A stretch of 64,000 nt of DNA, from NCBI GenBank assembly GCA_963580455.1, contig OY756972.1:17809001-17873000 (forward strand), in the 5' to 3' direction. This DNA comes from Euonymus europaeus (taxonomy: Eukaryota; Streptophyta; Magnoliopsida; Celastrales; Celastraceae). This document shows positions 11,831 to 25,257 of this stretch, piece after piece (the stretch's first letter is position 1; each line of letters begins with the position of its first letter). The notes under the pieces are model-generated. The model made no database searches and was not told the origin of the DNA. It was given only the letters and a program-made list of their open reading frames with translations. Made by a program: the position numbers and the translations under genes.

Positions 11831-14800
11831 TTACTTCATGATATAAAGCTCTTGTTTGGCTATGACGTAACGTCCAATGAGACTGCCTGGTTCCATGATG
11901 AACTGCTCCTTGAATGTACCAACCCGCTTACTGGAAATATCTACTGAAACATCCTTCAAGTTTGGCAAGCCCTCCGCTTGTACGCCTTCTCCACAAATAA
12001 GAAACTGATTTCCGACAATGAAGGATCCTGATACACGGATAGCAATTCCGTCTTGTCCATGAGCACGGCACTGTAGTCTTTCTACGACGTGCACGAGTTT
12101 TTCGGCAGGCCAGTCACCAGCTAGTGTACTCCTAATAGTTGACATGGTCGCAAAGATATCACTTGGACCAATAGATTGTTTCCCAGAGAAACTAGCAAGA
12201 AGATAGAATCTTGTTAGAAGACAAGAAAGAACATTGAACAATGCCAAATGAATAAACATAACAAGAAGTTAAAGGTCTAGACATAATCTTTGCAAATCAA
12301 AGTTCATCAAATGAGAAATAAAACAGTCCATTTCTTATCTCTACCCAGAGCTACCACACAAAAACAATCATCCGCACCATCATAAGTCGTAGTCCTCTTA
12401 GAACAGAGCTATTGACAAAAAATTCTTGACTGTATCTCAGCGTGCTTCACTATCCTAATCCAATAAAATGATCTTTAACTATGAAGCTTTGGAGATATTT
12501 ATGTCTTCTATCAACTAAGCCTTCTTGAAAATATATGCTTCATAACTAAAAATAAATGCTTTCATTGAACAGAGGGGATAAATCTTTAGCTGATTCAGGA
12601 TTCTCAATTTTGAGGAAAAGCTTCTCAAATGTATCTCAGTATGCTTCACTACATTAAAACAGTTGAATGTTTAATCATTGTAAATTAAGCCATACAACCC
12701 GAAACAATAAATGATATTTTACTCTTAAGCTTTGGAGATATTTATTTTTTCTGTCAATTAAGCCTTCTTGAAAATTATATGCTTCTTCATAGCAAAAAAA
12801 TGCTTTCACTGAACATAGGGGGACCAATCTTTACATGATTCAGGATTCTCAATTTCGGGGTGAAAAAGCGTAACCTTTTTCTGCTAATTCATGGATGGAG
12901 TCCCATTGGTTTTTTCAAATTGCTCAATTTACTCTCTGATTATTTCCAAATGCTGTAACTCATAAAATGGATTAGGAAAAAGTTATTCAAAACATGGTAC
13001 CTAAAAGTAGAGCCTTCATTATACAAGGTCTTTGCATGCCGCCAAATTTCATCAGTTCCATCAAAAAGTAAGTAATAATGTATCGTCAACATCTGTTCAT
13101 GCCACACAAATGTGATATTAGAAGACATTTCGCACATGGACTAACAAGAAATGTTTCAAAGGCAGTTTAAGTTTTAAGCAATCTTTATGTTACCGGATAA
13201 AGATGGTCAACTACGAAAAGCTAAATTTAAGAACTTTCGTCACATCCAACAAGTAGGAATCAAAAAAAATAAATCCAAGCGAAACCATGCCAATTCTTTT
13301 TGTATGCCAAAATTCAGAAATGATGCATATTATATTTCTTAGTTAAGAACGAAACAAATGGATATTCCATCTCAATATATCTTCAACAGGCTCTCCATAT
13401 GAGGAAATGCAAGCATCTGGTAGATTCAACACAAATATCAAGACTCGAATTAAACACTAAACAATATTGAACCACTGAAATTACTGTGTCAATGTAAGAG
13501 AGAACTGAAAATATATCACAGAAAGTCATAATCAGAAACAATTTTATACAATAGAACAATGAATAGTGTTAAGTACTCAAGTCTGATGTAGGCTTTCTCA
13601 ATATAACGTCAAAATGTAAACCACCTCGCAAAACAAAGCCTGATTCTAGGCAACGGTATCAAATTCATTTTGAGTGTGTTATCAGAAAAAATATGATTGC
13701 TCTTCTTATTTTTCATTTACAGAAGCAGCTTCTCAGCACAGAGGTCTAAAGCTCTTTATTGCATCCAGTACAACAAGTTCATACCCTTTTTTCATTTAAG
13801 ATATCAAGATATTAACTTAATGAGTGTAAGCATACACACAAAGACATGCAATTACCAGGCACTTACATCTGCCAAATCCTTCATCCTTTGTGTTGGATCA
13901 AAGACGCTTCTAACAAAATCTGCCAAGTCTACTCTTGCATGCTCATACTTTGTAATAAATGGATGTGAAAGAAGCTGCAGTCAAGCAATGACAGTCAGAT
14001 TCAAATAATTTGCCCCTAATTCTTATAAATGCCAAATTTGATATTGACATGATATTGATTTTATGATCTATGGTCTATTTTGCATTTTATGAATGGGAAC
14101 CTAGGTAATTCTATATCTTTCTGGAAATGGATCTTAGCTTGGTTCATTAGGTCTCTGTTCAAGTCTTATCCAATTACTGAGCTTTTGTGTGGTATTTAGT
14201 TGGCAATTTCAAGTCAATTAATCTTTACTGACTAATTGAATATCAAGAAGCACTTGCCTCTTAAAAATAGAAGCCCTAGCCTTGTAGTCCACAGTTATTT
14301 TTCCATGCTTTTCAGATAAAAATTGAGTTTTTGGCTAAGTTTTGGATGCCTGCATGTCTAGAATATTTTCCTCTCTCTCTCTCTCTCTCTCCCTCTATTT
14401 CTTGCTACAGTAACCTTATGGAGTATTTATCTGTAGAAAAAATACACAGAATCAGCCGCTCTAACATTAAACTTTCTTCCACAATTTTTCTCTTGCAGCC
14501 CCTCTAACATGCTTATTAATTTCCTAACTTTTTCACACAAAAATTAGCATTGGACATTAATCTTAATTTTCAAAAAACATAGAGCAACTGACTCCTTTCA
14601 AATTCTACTTTCTTTTGTTTGTTAAACTGCACCCAATTATGTCTGTTGTGTACAACCCAAAATCCAATACTCCATACTCTCAGACATTAAAACCCCACAT
14701 TTCCGCACCCCAGATTCATCAAAGAAGTTGTAGACAGGAATTTGTATGGATATAGCTTTCACTCATCTTGTCGTTTAGATATTTGACTCAGCTACCATGC

Positions 14801-17028
14801 TTTTGCTTTGTATCACAAAAAGAATGATTTCAGTTGTTTGTTTACCTGTTCCGCAGTTGGCCTCGCATCTGCATCCTTCTGTAGGCATGCATCAATGAAT
14901 GAGCAGAACTCCGGTGAAAATTTTAGCTTAGACGGTGATGGTGATGGATCATCCAAGATCTTCAATGAAGAGCAATTAGTTTAAAGTAAAGAAACTATTC
15001 AACTCAATTAGAAGGAACATAAGATCCCAAAAAAAAAATTGTTATGTTACCTGCAACATCACATTGACAAGTCCCTCATTAGCTGTATATGGAAATTCAC
15101 CTGTACCACACTCAAAGAGAGCTAGACCAAGGCTCCAAATGTCACCAGGATAGGAATAACTCTCATTTCGAATTCGCTCAGGCGACATGTATGTGACAGT
15201 TCCAACAAATGTAGCACACTTGTATTTCACATATAAAAAGACATTAGGAACTACTGTTAGAGACGAAAGCATAGCCACTGCAACACAGATTGATTTATAC
15301 TCACCATCGCCATTGAATTCTCTAGGCCAGCACTTATGCCAAAATCAGTTATTTTGGGTTCCCCCTTGAGATTAACCAGCAGATTTGCTGGTTTGATGTC
15401 TCTGTGAACTAAATGTCTAACACCATGCAAGTAGCTTAGTCCCTTGAAGGAAAGTAACAAAGTCAACTTCACTGAAGAAAGTTGCAGAATGTCTCAAATG
15501 TATGTAAAGCCTCTATAATGAGGACAAAATAGCTGAACAAGGAAAACATCCTTACATGCAGAAGCTTTTGAAACATAGATGAAAGCACAGGTTCAGGTAC
15601 ACTTTTCTGCACACGTAAAATATCTGCAAGTGATCCCCCATCCATGTATTCCAAAGCTATGCTTATTTGCCCAGAATCAGGATTATAAAATGCCCCATGG
15701 AACTCAACAAGACCTTGAGAACAAGGTGCCTCACAAAGTGTCCGTATCTCAGTAAGAAGCTGTTGTCTTTTTTCCTAAATGGAAAAAGGACATGCTTGTA
15801 AGAAAACATAAGAATGGCTTTGGTATCTTTTACCCATGGTAAATTCAAAAAAATGCTGGCGGCAGCTTTTTACCATACTTCATCCAAGCGTAGGTTATTA
15901 ACTTATTATAAGCTTGAACTTTGATTTCTCCAAGGGAACAACGTTTCATTCTAGGAATCTAAGTTTTCATAATATTAGTGAAATAACTCAAAGAGTTTAC
16001 TGCAATTAAGACTCGAAATGCTGTCTTCTCAATCATAACTTGAAAGAGCATGAGCTGCTATCATCAAAAAGTTCAACCCCAATGGATTAAACAGAGAATC
16101 AACTCACTATGCATTGCCCACAAAGCAAAGATCATCTTTCTTGATGGAAGGAAACCTGGCAAAAGAAAAGGCCAGAAGATCTGGAAATAATTTTCTTTTA
16201 TGAGGTATAATTTCTGCTAAAGCTACATAAATCTATCCTTCACAAACTCCACCAGCACTACAAGAGCCTTTTGCACCAGGTGCTGGCTTATCCTTTTGGG
16301 GCAGGGGTTGTAGACCATAAGCCTTTCCTGACAATTATGTGGATAATGTCATAACAGAGAGAAGTATTCTTCTGGTCTGAACAAGATTCTAATAAACGTG
16401 TGCTAGGTACAGTCTTAGTTCTTTAAGCATCAGCATTTTGGCATGAAGAAGCACTCTAACGTTTAGACCCACACACTAGCAGTTAGCAGTAGAACCTGTG
16501 AAGAACTCATCTTAGCGGATTGTTAGATTTATGTAAAGTGATGGGAAGAAGAGATAAATAATATATCCATACTTTTTCAAAAATATTAATCTTCTTCAAG
16601 GCGAGAATTCTATGGGTGGGAATATGAATCGCTCTTTGAACCACACTGCTAGCACCACTGCCTATGGCGCCAAAAATTCTCATCTCATGGGATGCACACC
16701 GATATGTCTTTTCACTGTGGTCCTCATCTACTGACCAAGAAGTGCTGCTGCTGCTGCTGCATTTTTGCAATCCAAGCTCATTTATGTTGTACACTCCATA
16801 TGATCTGCTCAATAAGTTAACAGTTCCCTCATCTGACAGCTTCACATAACCAAACAATAACAACAACACATTAGTGAAATTTCACTGTAAATTTACACAA
16901 TATTACAAGGGAAACTCAACTATTACCATATAAGAGTCGCTAGGGTCCAAGGTCAATCCAGCCGAGAAGCCCTTTTCGGCATCAAATAGTGGCGTAAGCT
17001 TCTTCTTTAACTCCTCCAGTCCAGACAT
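11831..17028 (-). CDS. MKK3: MAP kinase kinase 3 (MKK3), kinase plus NTF2-like domain
   Basis: MKK3 is the plant MAPKK that activates group C MAP kinases and takes part in jasmonate, ABA, wounding and seed dormancy signalling. Nine coding exons join in phase: 16927-17028, 16573-16839, 15556-15774, 15305-15442, 15051-15218, 14846-14959, 13867-13974, 13001-13092, 11831-12191, giving 522 aa (Arabidopsis 520). Visible kinase features: glycine loop IGSGASS near residue 93, ALKK with Lys116, [10 protein letters not shown] with Asp211, DFG at 229-231, and activation loop Ser239-X5-Thr245 in the plant MAPKK S/T-X5-S/T form, then [10 protein letters not shown]. Residues from about 373 form the NTF2-like domain unique to this MAPKK group. 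The frame is intact. A copia LTR begins 205 bp upstream of the ATG in the opposite orientation. Confidence 0.96.
12430..12870. repeat. Diverged tandem duplication in MKK3 intron 8
   Basis: Segment 12430-12627 and segment 12630-12870 share the same order of landmarks: CTGTATCTCAG/ATGTATCTCAG with TGCTTCACTA, AGCTTTGGAGATATTTAT, AAGCCTTCTTGAAAA, AATGCTTTCA, GATTCAGGATTCTCAATTT. The second copy has about 40 extra bases. It is an old duplication of about 200 bp in the intron between coding exons 8 and 9. Confidence 0.8.
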
Positions 17029-17232
17029 GATAATCCACCGCGATGAACAAACAACTCCTTTCTAGATATTCAACTGTCCAATGTCACTAACAGGACTCCC
17101 TAACAAACAAACATGTGCAATTGCAAACCAATTATATCTGAATTTACAATCCAATCCTCCAATCACCAAAAACCTGATCTTTTACTTATACAATTGTATA
17201 AGAATCTAAAAGCAGAAATGGCTTCTACATTT

Positions 17233-17641
17233 TGTTGAAGTTGTTCAGCGCGACAGAGATGGTGATGTGCCAAACGAAATGCAAGACGGAGAAATTGAAG
17301 AAGATGAGCACGTGAAGCCCTAAAGATTTCAGTTTAATGGTCTTGGACAAGGCTTGTTTTGCGCCTGCTATTTTTATCTTAATTTGGGCTTGTATTTCAT
17401 TGGATCATGTTTTGTTTTTTGCCAGTTGAATAGCAACGGCTATTTCATTTTTTATTCCAACAGTTAGTAATAACATCGTTGGTAATTCTTATATATATAT
17501 GACCCTGTCTTTACTTTTATAGGTAGATTTTGGAGTTCTCTAATGAAAATCAAAAAAAAAAGTTCTCCTCATCTCTTTCTATCTATTATTCTCATCTTAT
17601 TCTACAAGCAGTTAGAAGCCCAACTTTATACAACTTTCTCA
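17233..17641 (+). repeat. Copia 5' LTR
   Basis: It aligns with 32286-32768 from TGTTGAAGTTGTTC through TAGATTTTGGAGTTCTCTA and CTCATCTTATTCTACAAG. The exact end is uncertain because the copies diverge after 17606; 17641 (CTCA) is the best-fitting CA end. A primer binding site is not recognisable. Confidence 0.7.
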
Positions 17642-17682
17642 ATCCCTACAATCTTCAATAGTCTGACTTCGCCATTACGAGT

Positions 17683-18676
17683 TTGATTCCAGTGAAACTT
17701 GCTGGACCAAACTATTCTTTTTGGAGTAGTTGTATGATAAATTTCCTGGAGTCAAAAAATAAGGTGGGATTTGTGGATGGTAGCATAAAAACTCCTATAA
17801 TCATAGACACAAGTTATCAGTTGTGGAAGACTAATAACTTTCTTGTGAAAAGTTGGATCACAGGCTATGTGGATGAGAGAATCATGACGAGTCTACAAGG
17901 GTGTGTTACTGCATTTGATGTTTGGAACAATCTAAAGAAGAGATACACAAAGAAGAATGGTACAAGCTCATCAGAGAGTTATCAACCATCAAGCAAGAAA
18001 ATTCTACCGTGATTGATTATTTCACCAAGATGAAAACACTATGTGATGAATATGCTACTTACAAAAGGAGGCCCAAGTGCAAGTGTGAAAATTGCAATTG
18101 TGATCTGTTAGAAGAAATTCTAATAGAAGAAGAAGAGGAAGGAGTGCTACAATTCTTACATGGGTTGAGAGAAGAATTTAAAGGGCATGCAAATCAAATC
18201 CAATTGATGGAACCAATGTCGGATGCAGATAAGACTCTTGGCATGGTTAGTGAGGAGGAAACCAAGCTTAGCTTGGAAACCAAGAATCTCCAACAATCAC
18301 AAAATTCGTTGGCAATGAATATTCAGGTGAATGATCTAAATGGAGGCCAACAAAAGTTCCAATCCAGAGGTATATCATTTGATAAAAATCAAAAATTTCA
18401 AAAAGGTTTGACAAAGATCAAAGAAAACCTTGTTTTGCTACTACTGCAAGAAAGAGGGACATACCATTGATGTATGCTTCAAAATACATGGGTATCCAAA
18501 AGACAAGAACAAAAGATAAAAAACAGGTTCCTGGAATCAGAATAGGAATGGTTCAGCAAATCATGTGCATAATGCTGGACATGAAAGTTCAGATGCAACA
18601 AATAAAATGGAGCTTTTTGCAGAGCAATATGAGAAGCTAATGGCTTTGCTAAAATGCAATAATACAGAAGCAAGCT
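17683..18676 (+). pseudogene. Copia gag, broken
   Basis: The gag reads from about 17683 (KLAGPNYSFW, then SWITGYVD) and shifts frame near 17,930-18,010, after which a second frame carries STVIDYFTKMKTLCDEY and an acidic patch. A CCHC-type knuckle follows at about 18435 (CYYCKK...H...C). The Athila element interrupts the sequence at 18677. Gag packages the RNA of the retrotransposon. Confidence 0.8.
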
Positions 18677-19828
18677 TGATAGGTGCTGAAAAGCATCTAT
18701 ATTTATCATTTTAAAGAGTGTGATTTGATATGTTTTGGGTTCAATTTACTACCCAGTTGGTGTTTTATTTGACAGGTGGAAGATTAAGGAAAAATCATGA
18801 AATAGAGAGTTCCTGGGCTGAAAGTGCGACTAAATTGCGACCTATTTGCTGGCACAAATTAAAACACGGGTCAGTTACGGAAGTTACGAAGCTGACGTGG
18901 CATTAGGGTTTTTAAGAGTTGGAAGCCCAACTTAGAAGGGGACTTTTTGACGGCAGAAGACTGAAGACGGAAGAGGCACGAAGAGAAGAGGATTCCTAGC
19001 ACAATTCGACATTCTTCTTCTTCAATTAAATTCAGAATTAATTTTGGAGATTTAAAACATGAACATGTGTAACTAAATTTCTTATTTAGTTTGGTTTGGT
19101 TAGTTTCTTCTACTACAACTCATAGCACAATTGAATTGACAATTACACCAGGTTTAATTCATTGATTCTCTGAATTTAATGTTGATTTCTTATTATTGTG
19201 TTTGCCTGATCAACAGCATGATGATAAGAATTGTTAGTTGAATACATTCGGCTGACCCATACCCGGTATTTGACAAAGTAACAGGAATCTGCATAGGATC
19301 CAGATTTGGGAATTGTGAACACAATTGATTAGGTGGTACACCAACGCTTAAGGTTGTGCGATTGTCGACTTTCTCGTTCATATGCTTGTCTTAGGGAAAT
19401 CTTAGGGTACACCAACCAAGATCCCTATGGTAAGAAAAGATTTTGGGCTGGACCAAAGCCAAATTCGTTGCTTAGGAAAGTCATAATTAGGAGAGCCGGA
19501 CCAAGGTCTTCTGATTGACAACGGTAAACTTTTAAATTGTGTGATTGCATATTAAGTTGTGTGATTGAGTGACGGTAGGAGAACAACACCAACCCAAGCT
19601 AGATCTCATCCATATTAATTTATCTAATTTTAGTTTATTTTAGTTGTTAATCACAATCTGAATTTTCTACGCATTATTGCTATTTTTGTTTGATTAGTAA
19701 TTGATACGGTCTCTGTGGATTCGACCCCGTTCTCTTTTATACTGTTCTTTGACACGTACACTTGCGATTGGGTAAGACCCGTTAATATTTAGTATTGCAG
19801 GTTTACTTGTGATATTTTATATTGACCA
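18677..19828 (+). repeat. Athila 5' LTR
   Basis: 1152 bp, TG...CA, nearly identical to 28037-29179. It has 9 extra bases (GAAGTTACG, a partial tandem copy) around 18880 that the 3' LTR lacks. Short ORFs here occur in both LTRs and are not genes. Confidence 0.95.
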
Positions 19829-19834
19829 AGTTTT

Positions 19835-19852
19835 TGGCGCCGTTGCCGGGGA
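19835..19852 (+). promoter_or_regulatory. Primer binding site for tRNA-Asp
   Basis: The sequence TGGCGCCGTTGCCGGGGA is complementary over 18 bases to the 3' end of plant tRNA-Asp (GUC) including its CCA. It lies 6 bases after the 5' LTR. It primes minus-strand DNA synthesis and is characteristic of Athila elements. Confidence 0.92.
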
Positions 19853-19984
19853 CTGTTGAGTTTATTACTGTTCAAACGTTTAGCAATAATTTTGATTTAT
19901 TTATTTACTTGTTCATTAAGTGATACCCGAACTTACATTGCTATTTATTTGTGTCGCAGGTCATCTTCTGATTCTTCAAGTTGC

Positions 19985-22900
19985 ATGATTACTACACGCT
20001 CGCAACACAGAGAGCTAGAAGAGTTTGATCCCGAAATTGAGAGATCCGCGAGAGCATTGCGACGAAGAAATATGGCTGCCGAGAATGATCAAATTGTTGA
20101 AGTTGGTGATGCGGGTAATGAGAGGGTTCCTATGATGAATCGGTACATTCCACGTAATGTTGCCCAACCATCTTGCATTGCTTTTCAGCCCAACAGAGGC
20201 GCCACTTTCAGTTTATCACCTCAGTTGTTAAACTCTGTGCCTCACTACGAGGGGAGGTTTGATGAAGATCCTCACCAACACTTGAAAGATTTTACTGATT
20301 TGTGCCGAACGCAAAATATGACGGGGACTACAGCTGATAATTTGAAGTTCATGTTGTTTCCGTTCACACTAAGAGGAGGAGCTAAGATGTGGTATAACTC
20401 CATTGAAGCAGGTTCTATTGGTACATGGGAGCAAATGGCTACGAAATTTTTGAGGGAATATTTTCCGGCTCATAGAACTAAGCAGCTCATGCGAGAGATT
20501 CAGAATTTCCAACAAAAGGATGGGGATTTATTTTATGAAGCTTGGAAAGATTTTAAGATTCGCTTGGCTAGATGTCCGACAAATAATTTGCACAAGGACG
20601 ACATAGTTCTTCACTTCTATGAGGGATTGAATGAGGCCAATAGAATGAAGGTTGACTCGGCATGTAATGGGGTTTTGATGAGGAAGAGTAGTGAAGAGGC
20701 GATGGAATTGTTTGAGGAATTGAGTGAGGATTCTCAACAGTTTTCTACAAGAAGTAAGAATTCCTCCAAGCGGCAAGGAGTGTATGAGGTGAGTTCAGAC
20801 ACAATTGTGCAAGCTGAGATTGGTAATTTGACGAGAAAAATTGATCTTTTGGTGGATACTATGAGAGGCATGAATACTTCAGCCCCATCTAATTTACCAC
20901 AGCCAGCCGTGATTTGTGCAATATGCTCACACCAAGACCATGCTACTGAGGCATGTCCATTGACAGCTATGACGGAGCAAGAAGAAGCAAATTATATGGG
21001 TCAGTCTAATTTTAACCAAAGGAACCAGCAGTATCCTTGGCGAAGTCATCCGAATTTTTCTTGGAAAAATGATCAACCCATTAATAATGTACCAGCTCCA
21101 GTAGCTCAACCAGCAAAGAAAAGTGAGTTGGAAATCTCCATGATGCAATTCATGCAGCAAACGACTCAAGCAATTCAGAAGTTGGAGACTCAAGTTGGAC
21201 AAATGGCTAAAGAGATGAGTGAAAGGAAGAAGGGCGAGCTACCAGCACAGCCAATCAGTAACCCAGCGGGTGTGGAACATTTGAAGGCTGTAACAATAAT
21301 GAGGAGTGGAAAAACAATTGATAACAAAGTTGGAGATTCAGACCGTATGCAAAAAGACTGCTGTCCAGGGGCCGACAGGATGCAAACAGGTCGCGGTTCT
21401 GCACCAGATGCTGCGAAAGACTGGGGAAGAGATCCATCACCTTTCCCGCAAAGGTTTGCTAAACAGAAAGTTGATTCTAAATCTCTTGATGTTTTTGAAA
21501 ATTTGCGAAAGGTAGAAATTAATATTCCACTCCTTGATGCTATTAAACAAATTCCTTCATATGCTAAATTTTTGAAAGAATGTTGCACTAACAAAAGGAA
21601 ATTTGTTGATCATGAGAAGGTAGCATTGACTGAAGAGGTTAGTGCTGTTTTGTTGCATAAACTACCTCCTAAGCTCAAAGATCCAGGTAGTTTTACTATA
21701 CCTTGCAAGGTGGGAAATCAATTTTTTGAGAAGGCATTGTTGGACCTTGGGGCTAGTATAAATTTACTACCTTTTTCTGTGTATGAGAGACTAGGCCTAG
21801 GAGAGCTTCAACCCACTTCCATCACTCTACAATTGGCTGATCGTAGTGTGAAGAGACCTAGGGGAATTTCGGAAGATGTGTTGGTTTCTGTAAAAGGATT
21901 AATCTTACCAGCTGATTTCATTGTTTTAGATATGGAAGATAGTCCAATGGCTAGTACTTTGCCTATTATTCTTGGTCGCCCTTTTATGACTACCGCTGAT
22001 ATGAATATTTGTGTGAAAAAGGGAACAATAACTATGAAAGTTAATGATCAAGAATTGGAGTTTAGGGTGTTTGAAGCTCTCAAATCTCATGATGACCATA
22101 ATGATTGTTTTAATGTTGATATTTTGCATGAAATTGTGAGTGAGGTTTTTCAGGCATCAAGTGATGATTCTTTAAAGACAGTGATGGTGCACGACATAGA
22201 TGAAAGGAAATTATCCACGGCAACCGTGGATCATGGGAGCCAAATTGAAGAGGCTGTTCAAGTTCTCCAGCTTGATCGGTCCTTTGTGGGTAAGAATTTT
22301 CCTATTTTTGAACAATTAACGCCTACTAATTCATCTCTTGTCCCTTCTACAGTTCAAGCGCCCAAATTGGAGATGAAACAGTTGCCGAATCACTTGAAGT
22401 ACATATATTTGGGTGAGGAGAATACTTTGCCAGTTATTGTTGCTGCAAGCTTAAGTTTGGGGGAAGAGGAGAAGTTAATCAGAATCCTACGGCAACATAA
22501 AACTGCACTTGGTTGGTCAATAGCTGACATTAGGGGAATTGGTCCTTCAAGGTGCATGCATCAGATTTTATTGGAAAGCGATGCTAAACCTACTAGAGAT
22601 GCACAAAGGAGATTGAATCCTCATATGAAAGATGTCGTCAAGGCTGAGATTCTGAAATTGCTAGATGTAGGAGTCATATATCCTATTTCAGATAGCAATT
22701 GGGTAAGTCCAGTGCATGTGGTTCCAAAGAAGAGTGGTATTACTGTGATCAAGAATGAAGATAATGAGTTGATACCAACAATGATGGCGACTGGATGGCG
22801 AGTGTGTATCGATTATCGGAAGCTCAATAATGCCACAAGGAAGGATCACTTCCCCTTGCCATTCATTGATCAGATGCTAGAGCGTTTAGCGGGGCACAGT

Positions 22901-24268
22901 CATTATTGTTTCTTGGATGGATATAGTGGGTATAATCAAATTGCTATTGCACCAGAGGACCAAGCAAAGACTACATTTACATGTCCTTATGGAACTTTTG
23001 CGTACCGTAGGATGCCATTTGGTCTATGTAACGCTCCTGCCACTTTTCAGAGGTGCATGATGAGTATTTTTTCCCATATGGTCGAACAATTTATTGAGAT
23101 TTTCATGGATGATTTTAGTTTATTTGGATCAGATTTTGATGAGTGTCTCGAGCATTTGCGGCTGGTTTTGGAACGATGTGAAGCCACTAACCTTGTCTTG
23201 AATTGGGAGAAGTGTCATTTCATGGTAAATGAAGGCATTGTGTTGGGACATTTAATTTCCAGCCGTGGCATTGAAGTGGACAAAGCCAAGATTGACATTA
23301 TTTCTAAGTTGCCCAGTCCTACAACAGTTAAAGGTGTGCGAAGTTTTCTTGGGCATGCAGGCTTTTACCGGCGATTTATTCAGAATTTTTCCAAGATTTC
23401 TAGACCTTTGTGTGAACTTTTGGCAAAAGATGCAGATTTTGTGTGGACTCCAGCTTGTCAATCAGCTTTTGATGTCTTAAAAAGTGCTCTTACTTCAACC
23501 CCTGTTATGAGAGCTCCTGATTGGGAACTTCCGTTTGAATTGATGTGTGATGCTAGCGATTATTCATTGGGTGCTGTTTTGGGACAGCGTAAGGACAAGG
23601 TGCCGTATGCTATTTATTATGCCTCACGCACCATGAATGATGCTCAGCTTAATTACTCCACGACTGAGAAGGAATTGTTAGCTGTGATTTTTGCTCTTGA
23701 GAAGTTTGGGTCTTATCTTGTGGGATCTAGGGTGGTTGTGTATACTGACCATGCTGCATTGAGGTATTTGATGACTAAGAAGGATGCTAAGCCACGCCTC
23801 ATTCGGTGGGTACTTCTTTTGCAAGAGTTTGACTTAGAAATCAAAGATAAAAAGGGTGTGGAGAATGTAGTGGTTGATCACCTTTCTCGCTTAATCATTG
23901 AGGGTGGAAATGACGAGATACCGTTGGGAGAATCTTTTCCAGACGAGCAATTACTCTTGGTGGCCGAACATCCTTGGTATGCAGATATAGTCAATTTTCT
24001 TGTTACTAACTCATTTCCTTCTAATCTTTCTTCTCAGGATAGGAAGCGGATAATTTCTCGTGCAAACGATTATATTTGGGACGATCCATACTTGTTCAAG
24101 ATTTGCCCGGATCAAATTATTCGGCGTTGCATTCCTCAATCCGAGCAGTTGAATATCCTGAAACATTGTCACGCTTATGCTTGTGGAGGACACTTTGGAC
24201 CCAAGAAAACAGCTCTGAAGGTATTTCATTCTGGATTTTATTGGCATAATCTTTTGCAGGAGTTGTGA
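19985..24268 (+). CDS. Athila gag-pol: gag, protease, RT, RNase H, partial integrase
   Basis: The first ATG in frame is at 19985 (MITTRS); the frame is open upstream of it but has no ATG. The frame runs 1427 codons without a stop. In order: Retrotrans_gag domain about residues 85-275; zinc knuckle CX2CX4HX4C near 310; aspartic protease with [10 protein letters not shown] near 585; RT with catalytic FMDDF at about 1040 (23102-23116); RNase H starting near 1189 with YASRTMN and [10 protein letters not shown]; integrase HHCC zinc finger beginning near 1393. The frame ends early with TGA at 24266 inside the zinc finger, because a short deletion with a frameshift removes the link to the integrase core. 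These proteins copy the element RNA into DNA and integrate it. Confidence 0.93.
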   Translation: MITTRSQHRELEEFDPEIERSARALRRRNMAAENDQIVEVGDAGNERVPMMNRYIPRNVAQPSCIAFQPNRGATFSLSPQLLNSVPHYEGRFDEDPHQHLKDFTDLCRTQNMTGTTADNLKFMLFPFTLRGGAKMWYNSIEAGSIGTWEQMATKFLREYFPAHRTKQLMREIQNFQQKDGDLFYEAWKDFKIRLARCPTNNLHKDDIVLHFYEGLNEANRMKVDSACNGVLMRKSSEEAMELFEELSEDSQQFSTRSKNSSKRQGVYEVSSDTIVQAEIGNLTRKIDLLVDTMRGMNTSAPSNLPQPAVICAICSHQDHATEACPLTAMTEQEEANYMGQSNFNQRNQQYPWRSHPNFSWKNDQPINNVPAPVAQPAKKSELEISMMQFMQQTTQAIQKLETQVGQMAKEMSERKKGELPAQPISNPAGVEHLKAVTIMRSGKTIDNKVGDSDRMQKDCCPGADRMQTGRGSAPDAAKDWGRDPSPFPQRFAKQKVDSKSLDVFENLRKVEINIPLLDAIKQIPSYAKFLKECCTNKRKFVDHEKVALTEEVSAVLLHKLPPKLKDPGSFTIPCKVGNQFFEKALLDLGASINLLPFSVYERLGLGELQPTSITLQLADRSVKRPRGISEDVLVSVKGLILPADFIVLDMEDSPMASTLPIILGRPFMTTADMNICVKKGTITMKVNDQELEFRVFEALKSHDDHNDCFNVDILHEIVSEVFQASSDDSLKTVMVHDIDERKLSTATVDHGSQIEEAVQVLQLDRSFVGKNFPIFEQLTPTNSSLVPSTVQAPKLEMKQLPNHLKYIYLGEENTLPVIVAASLSLGEEEKLIRILRQHKTALGWSIADIRGIGPSRCMHQILLESDAKPTRDAQRRLNPHMKDVVKAEILKLLDVGVIYPISDSNWVSPVHVVPKKSGITVIKNEDNELIPTMMATGWRVCIDYRKLNNATRKDHFPLPFIDQMLERLAGHSHYCFLDGYSGYNQIAIAPEDQAKTTFTCPYGTFAYRRMPFGLCNAPATFQRCMMSIFSHMVEQFIEIFMDDFSLFGSDFDECLEHLRLVLERCEATNLVLNWEKCHFMVNEGIVLGHLISSRGIEVDKAKIDIISKLPSPTTVKGVRSFLGHAGFYRRFIQNFSKISRPLCELLAKDADFVWTPACQSAFDVLKSALTSTPVMRAPDWELPFELMCDASDYSLGAVLGQRKDKVPYAIYYASRTMNDAQLNYSTTEKELLAVIFALEKFGSYLVGSRVVVYTDHAALRYLMTKKDAKPRLIRWVLLLQEFDLEIKDKKGVENVVVDHLSRLIIEGGNDEIPLGESFPDEQLLLVAEHPWYADIVNFLVTNSFPSNLSSQDRKRIISRANDYIWDDPYLFKICPDQIIRRCIPQSEQLNILKHCHAYACGGHFGPKKTALKVFHSGFYWHNLLQEL

Positions 24269-25242
24269 TCGGTGCCAGAGGACTGGAAACATCTCCGCGC
24301 GTGATCAAATGCCATTGACTGGTATTCAGATTATCGAACTTTTTGACGTGTGGGGTATAGATTTTATGGGACCATTCCCTTCTTCTTTTGGTTTTGAATA
24401 TATTTTAGTGGGAGTTGATTATGTGTCTAAATGGGTCGAGGCAGTCCCCTCTCGAACTAATGATCATCGACTTGTGGTCAAGTTTTTACAGGACCACATT
24501 TTTACAAGATTCGGGACGCCACGAGCCATTATTAGTGATGGAGGCAGTCATTTTAATAATTATCCTTGTGCTGCGTTGATGAAGAAATATGGAATCACTC
24601 ACCGTGTTGGGACACCTTACCATCCGCAGACAAGTGGACAAGTGGAGGTTAGCAATCGCGAGATCAAGGCTATTCTAGAGAAGACTGTCAACCCGACTCG
24701 CAAGGATTGGTCACTCCGCCTCAATGATGCACTTTGGGCATATCGAACTGCATTCAAAACACCTATTGGAATGTCCCCATTCCGATTGGTATATGGGAAA
24801 GAATGTCATTTGCCAGTGGAATTAGAGCACCGTGCCTATTGAGCCATTAAGAAATTTAATTTTGACATGAAGGAAGCGGGTGATAAGCGTCGTATGCAAT
24901 TGAACGAGTTAGAAGAAATGCGTCATGAAGCATATGAGAACGTAAAGTTATACAAGGAGCGTGCAAAGACATCATGATAGGAAACTTGTTCGCAAGACTT
25001 TCTCTGAGGGCCAAAAAGTGCTTGTGTACAATTCTCGCCTGCGTTTATTTCCTGGGAAATTGAAATCTCGATGGTATGGGCCATTTGTGGTAAAAACCGT
25101 GTACCCACATGGAGCATTAGAGTTGCAGCACTTTGATTCTGAGCATACTTTCAAGGTCAATGGTCATCGAGTGAAGCCTTACTGGGAGTCTGTCCCAGTC
25201 ACATTAGAGGAGGACATCACCCTCGATGTTGTTTCTTCTTAG
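24264..25242 (+). pseudogene. Athila integrase core and C-terminus, interrupted
   Basis: The continuation of pol is in another frame from 24264 ([11 protein letters not shown]). The DDE integrase core is present with its three acidic positions visible: [27 protein letters not shown] at 24841-24843 replaces what is normally Trp in HRAYW of this family, and another frame change lies near 24960. The C-terminal part (RKTFSEGQKVL, SRWYGPFVV, then a stop at 25242) is readable again. Three lesions separate it from the gag-pol frame, so this copy should not make active integrase. Confidence 0.9.
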
Positions 25243-25257
25243 TTCCTTTCATGGCTG

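Noticed and set aside
19193..19518. Short ORFs repeated at 28544-28869
   Set aside because: They lie in the two Athila LTRs and are identical because the LTRs are; no coding signature.
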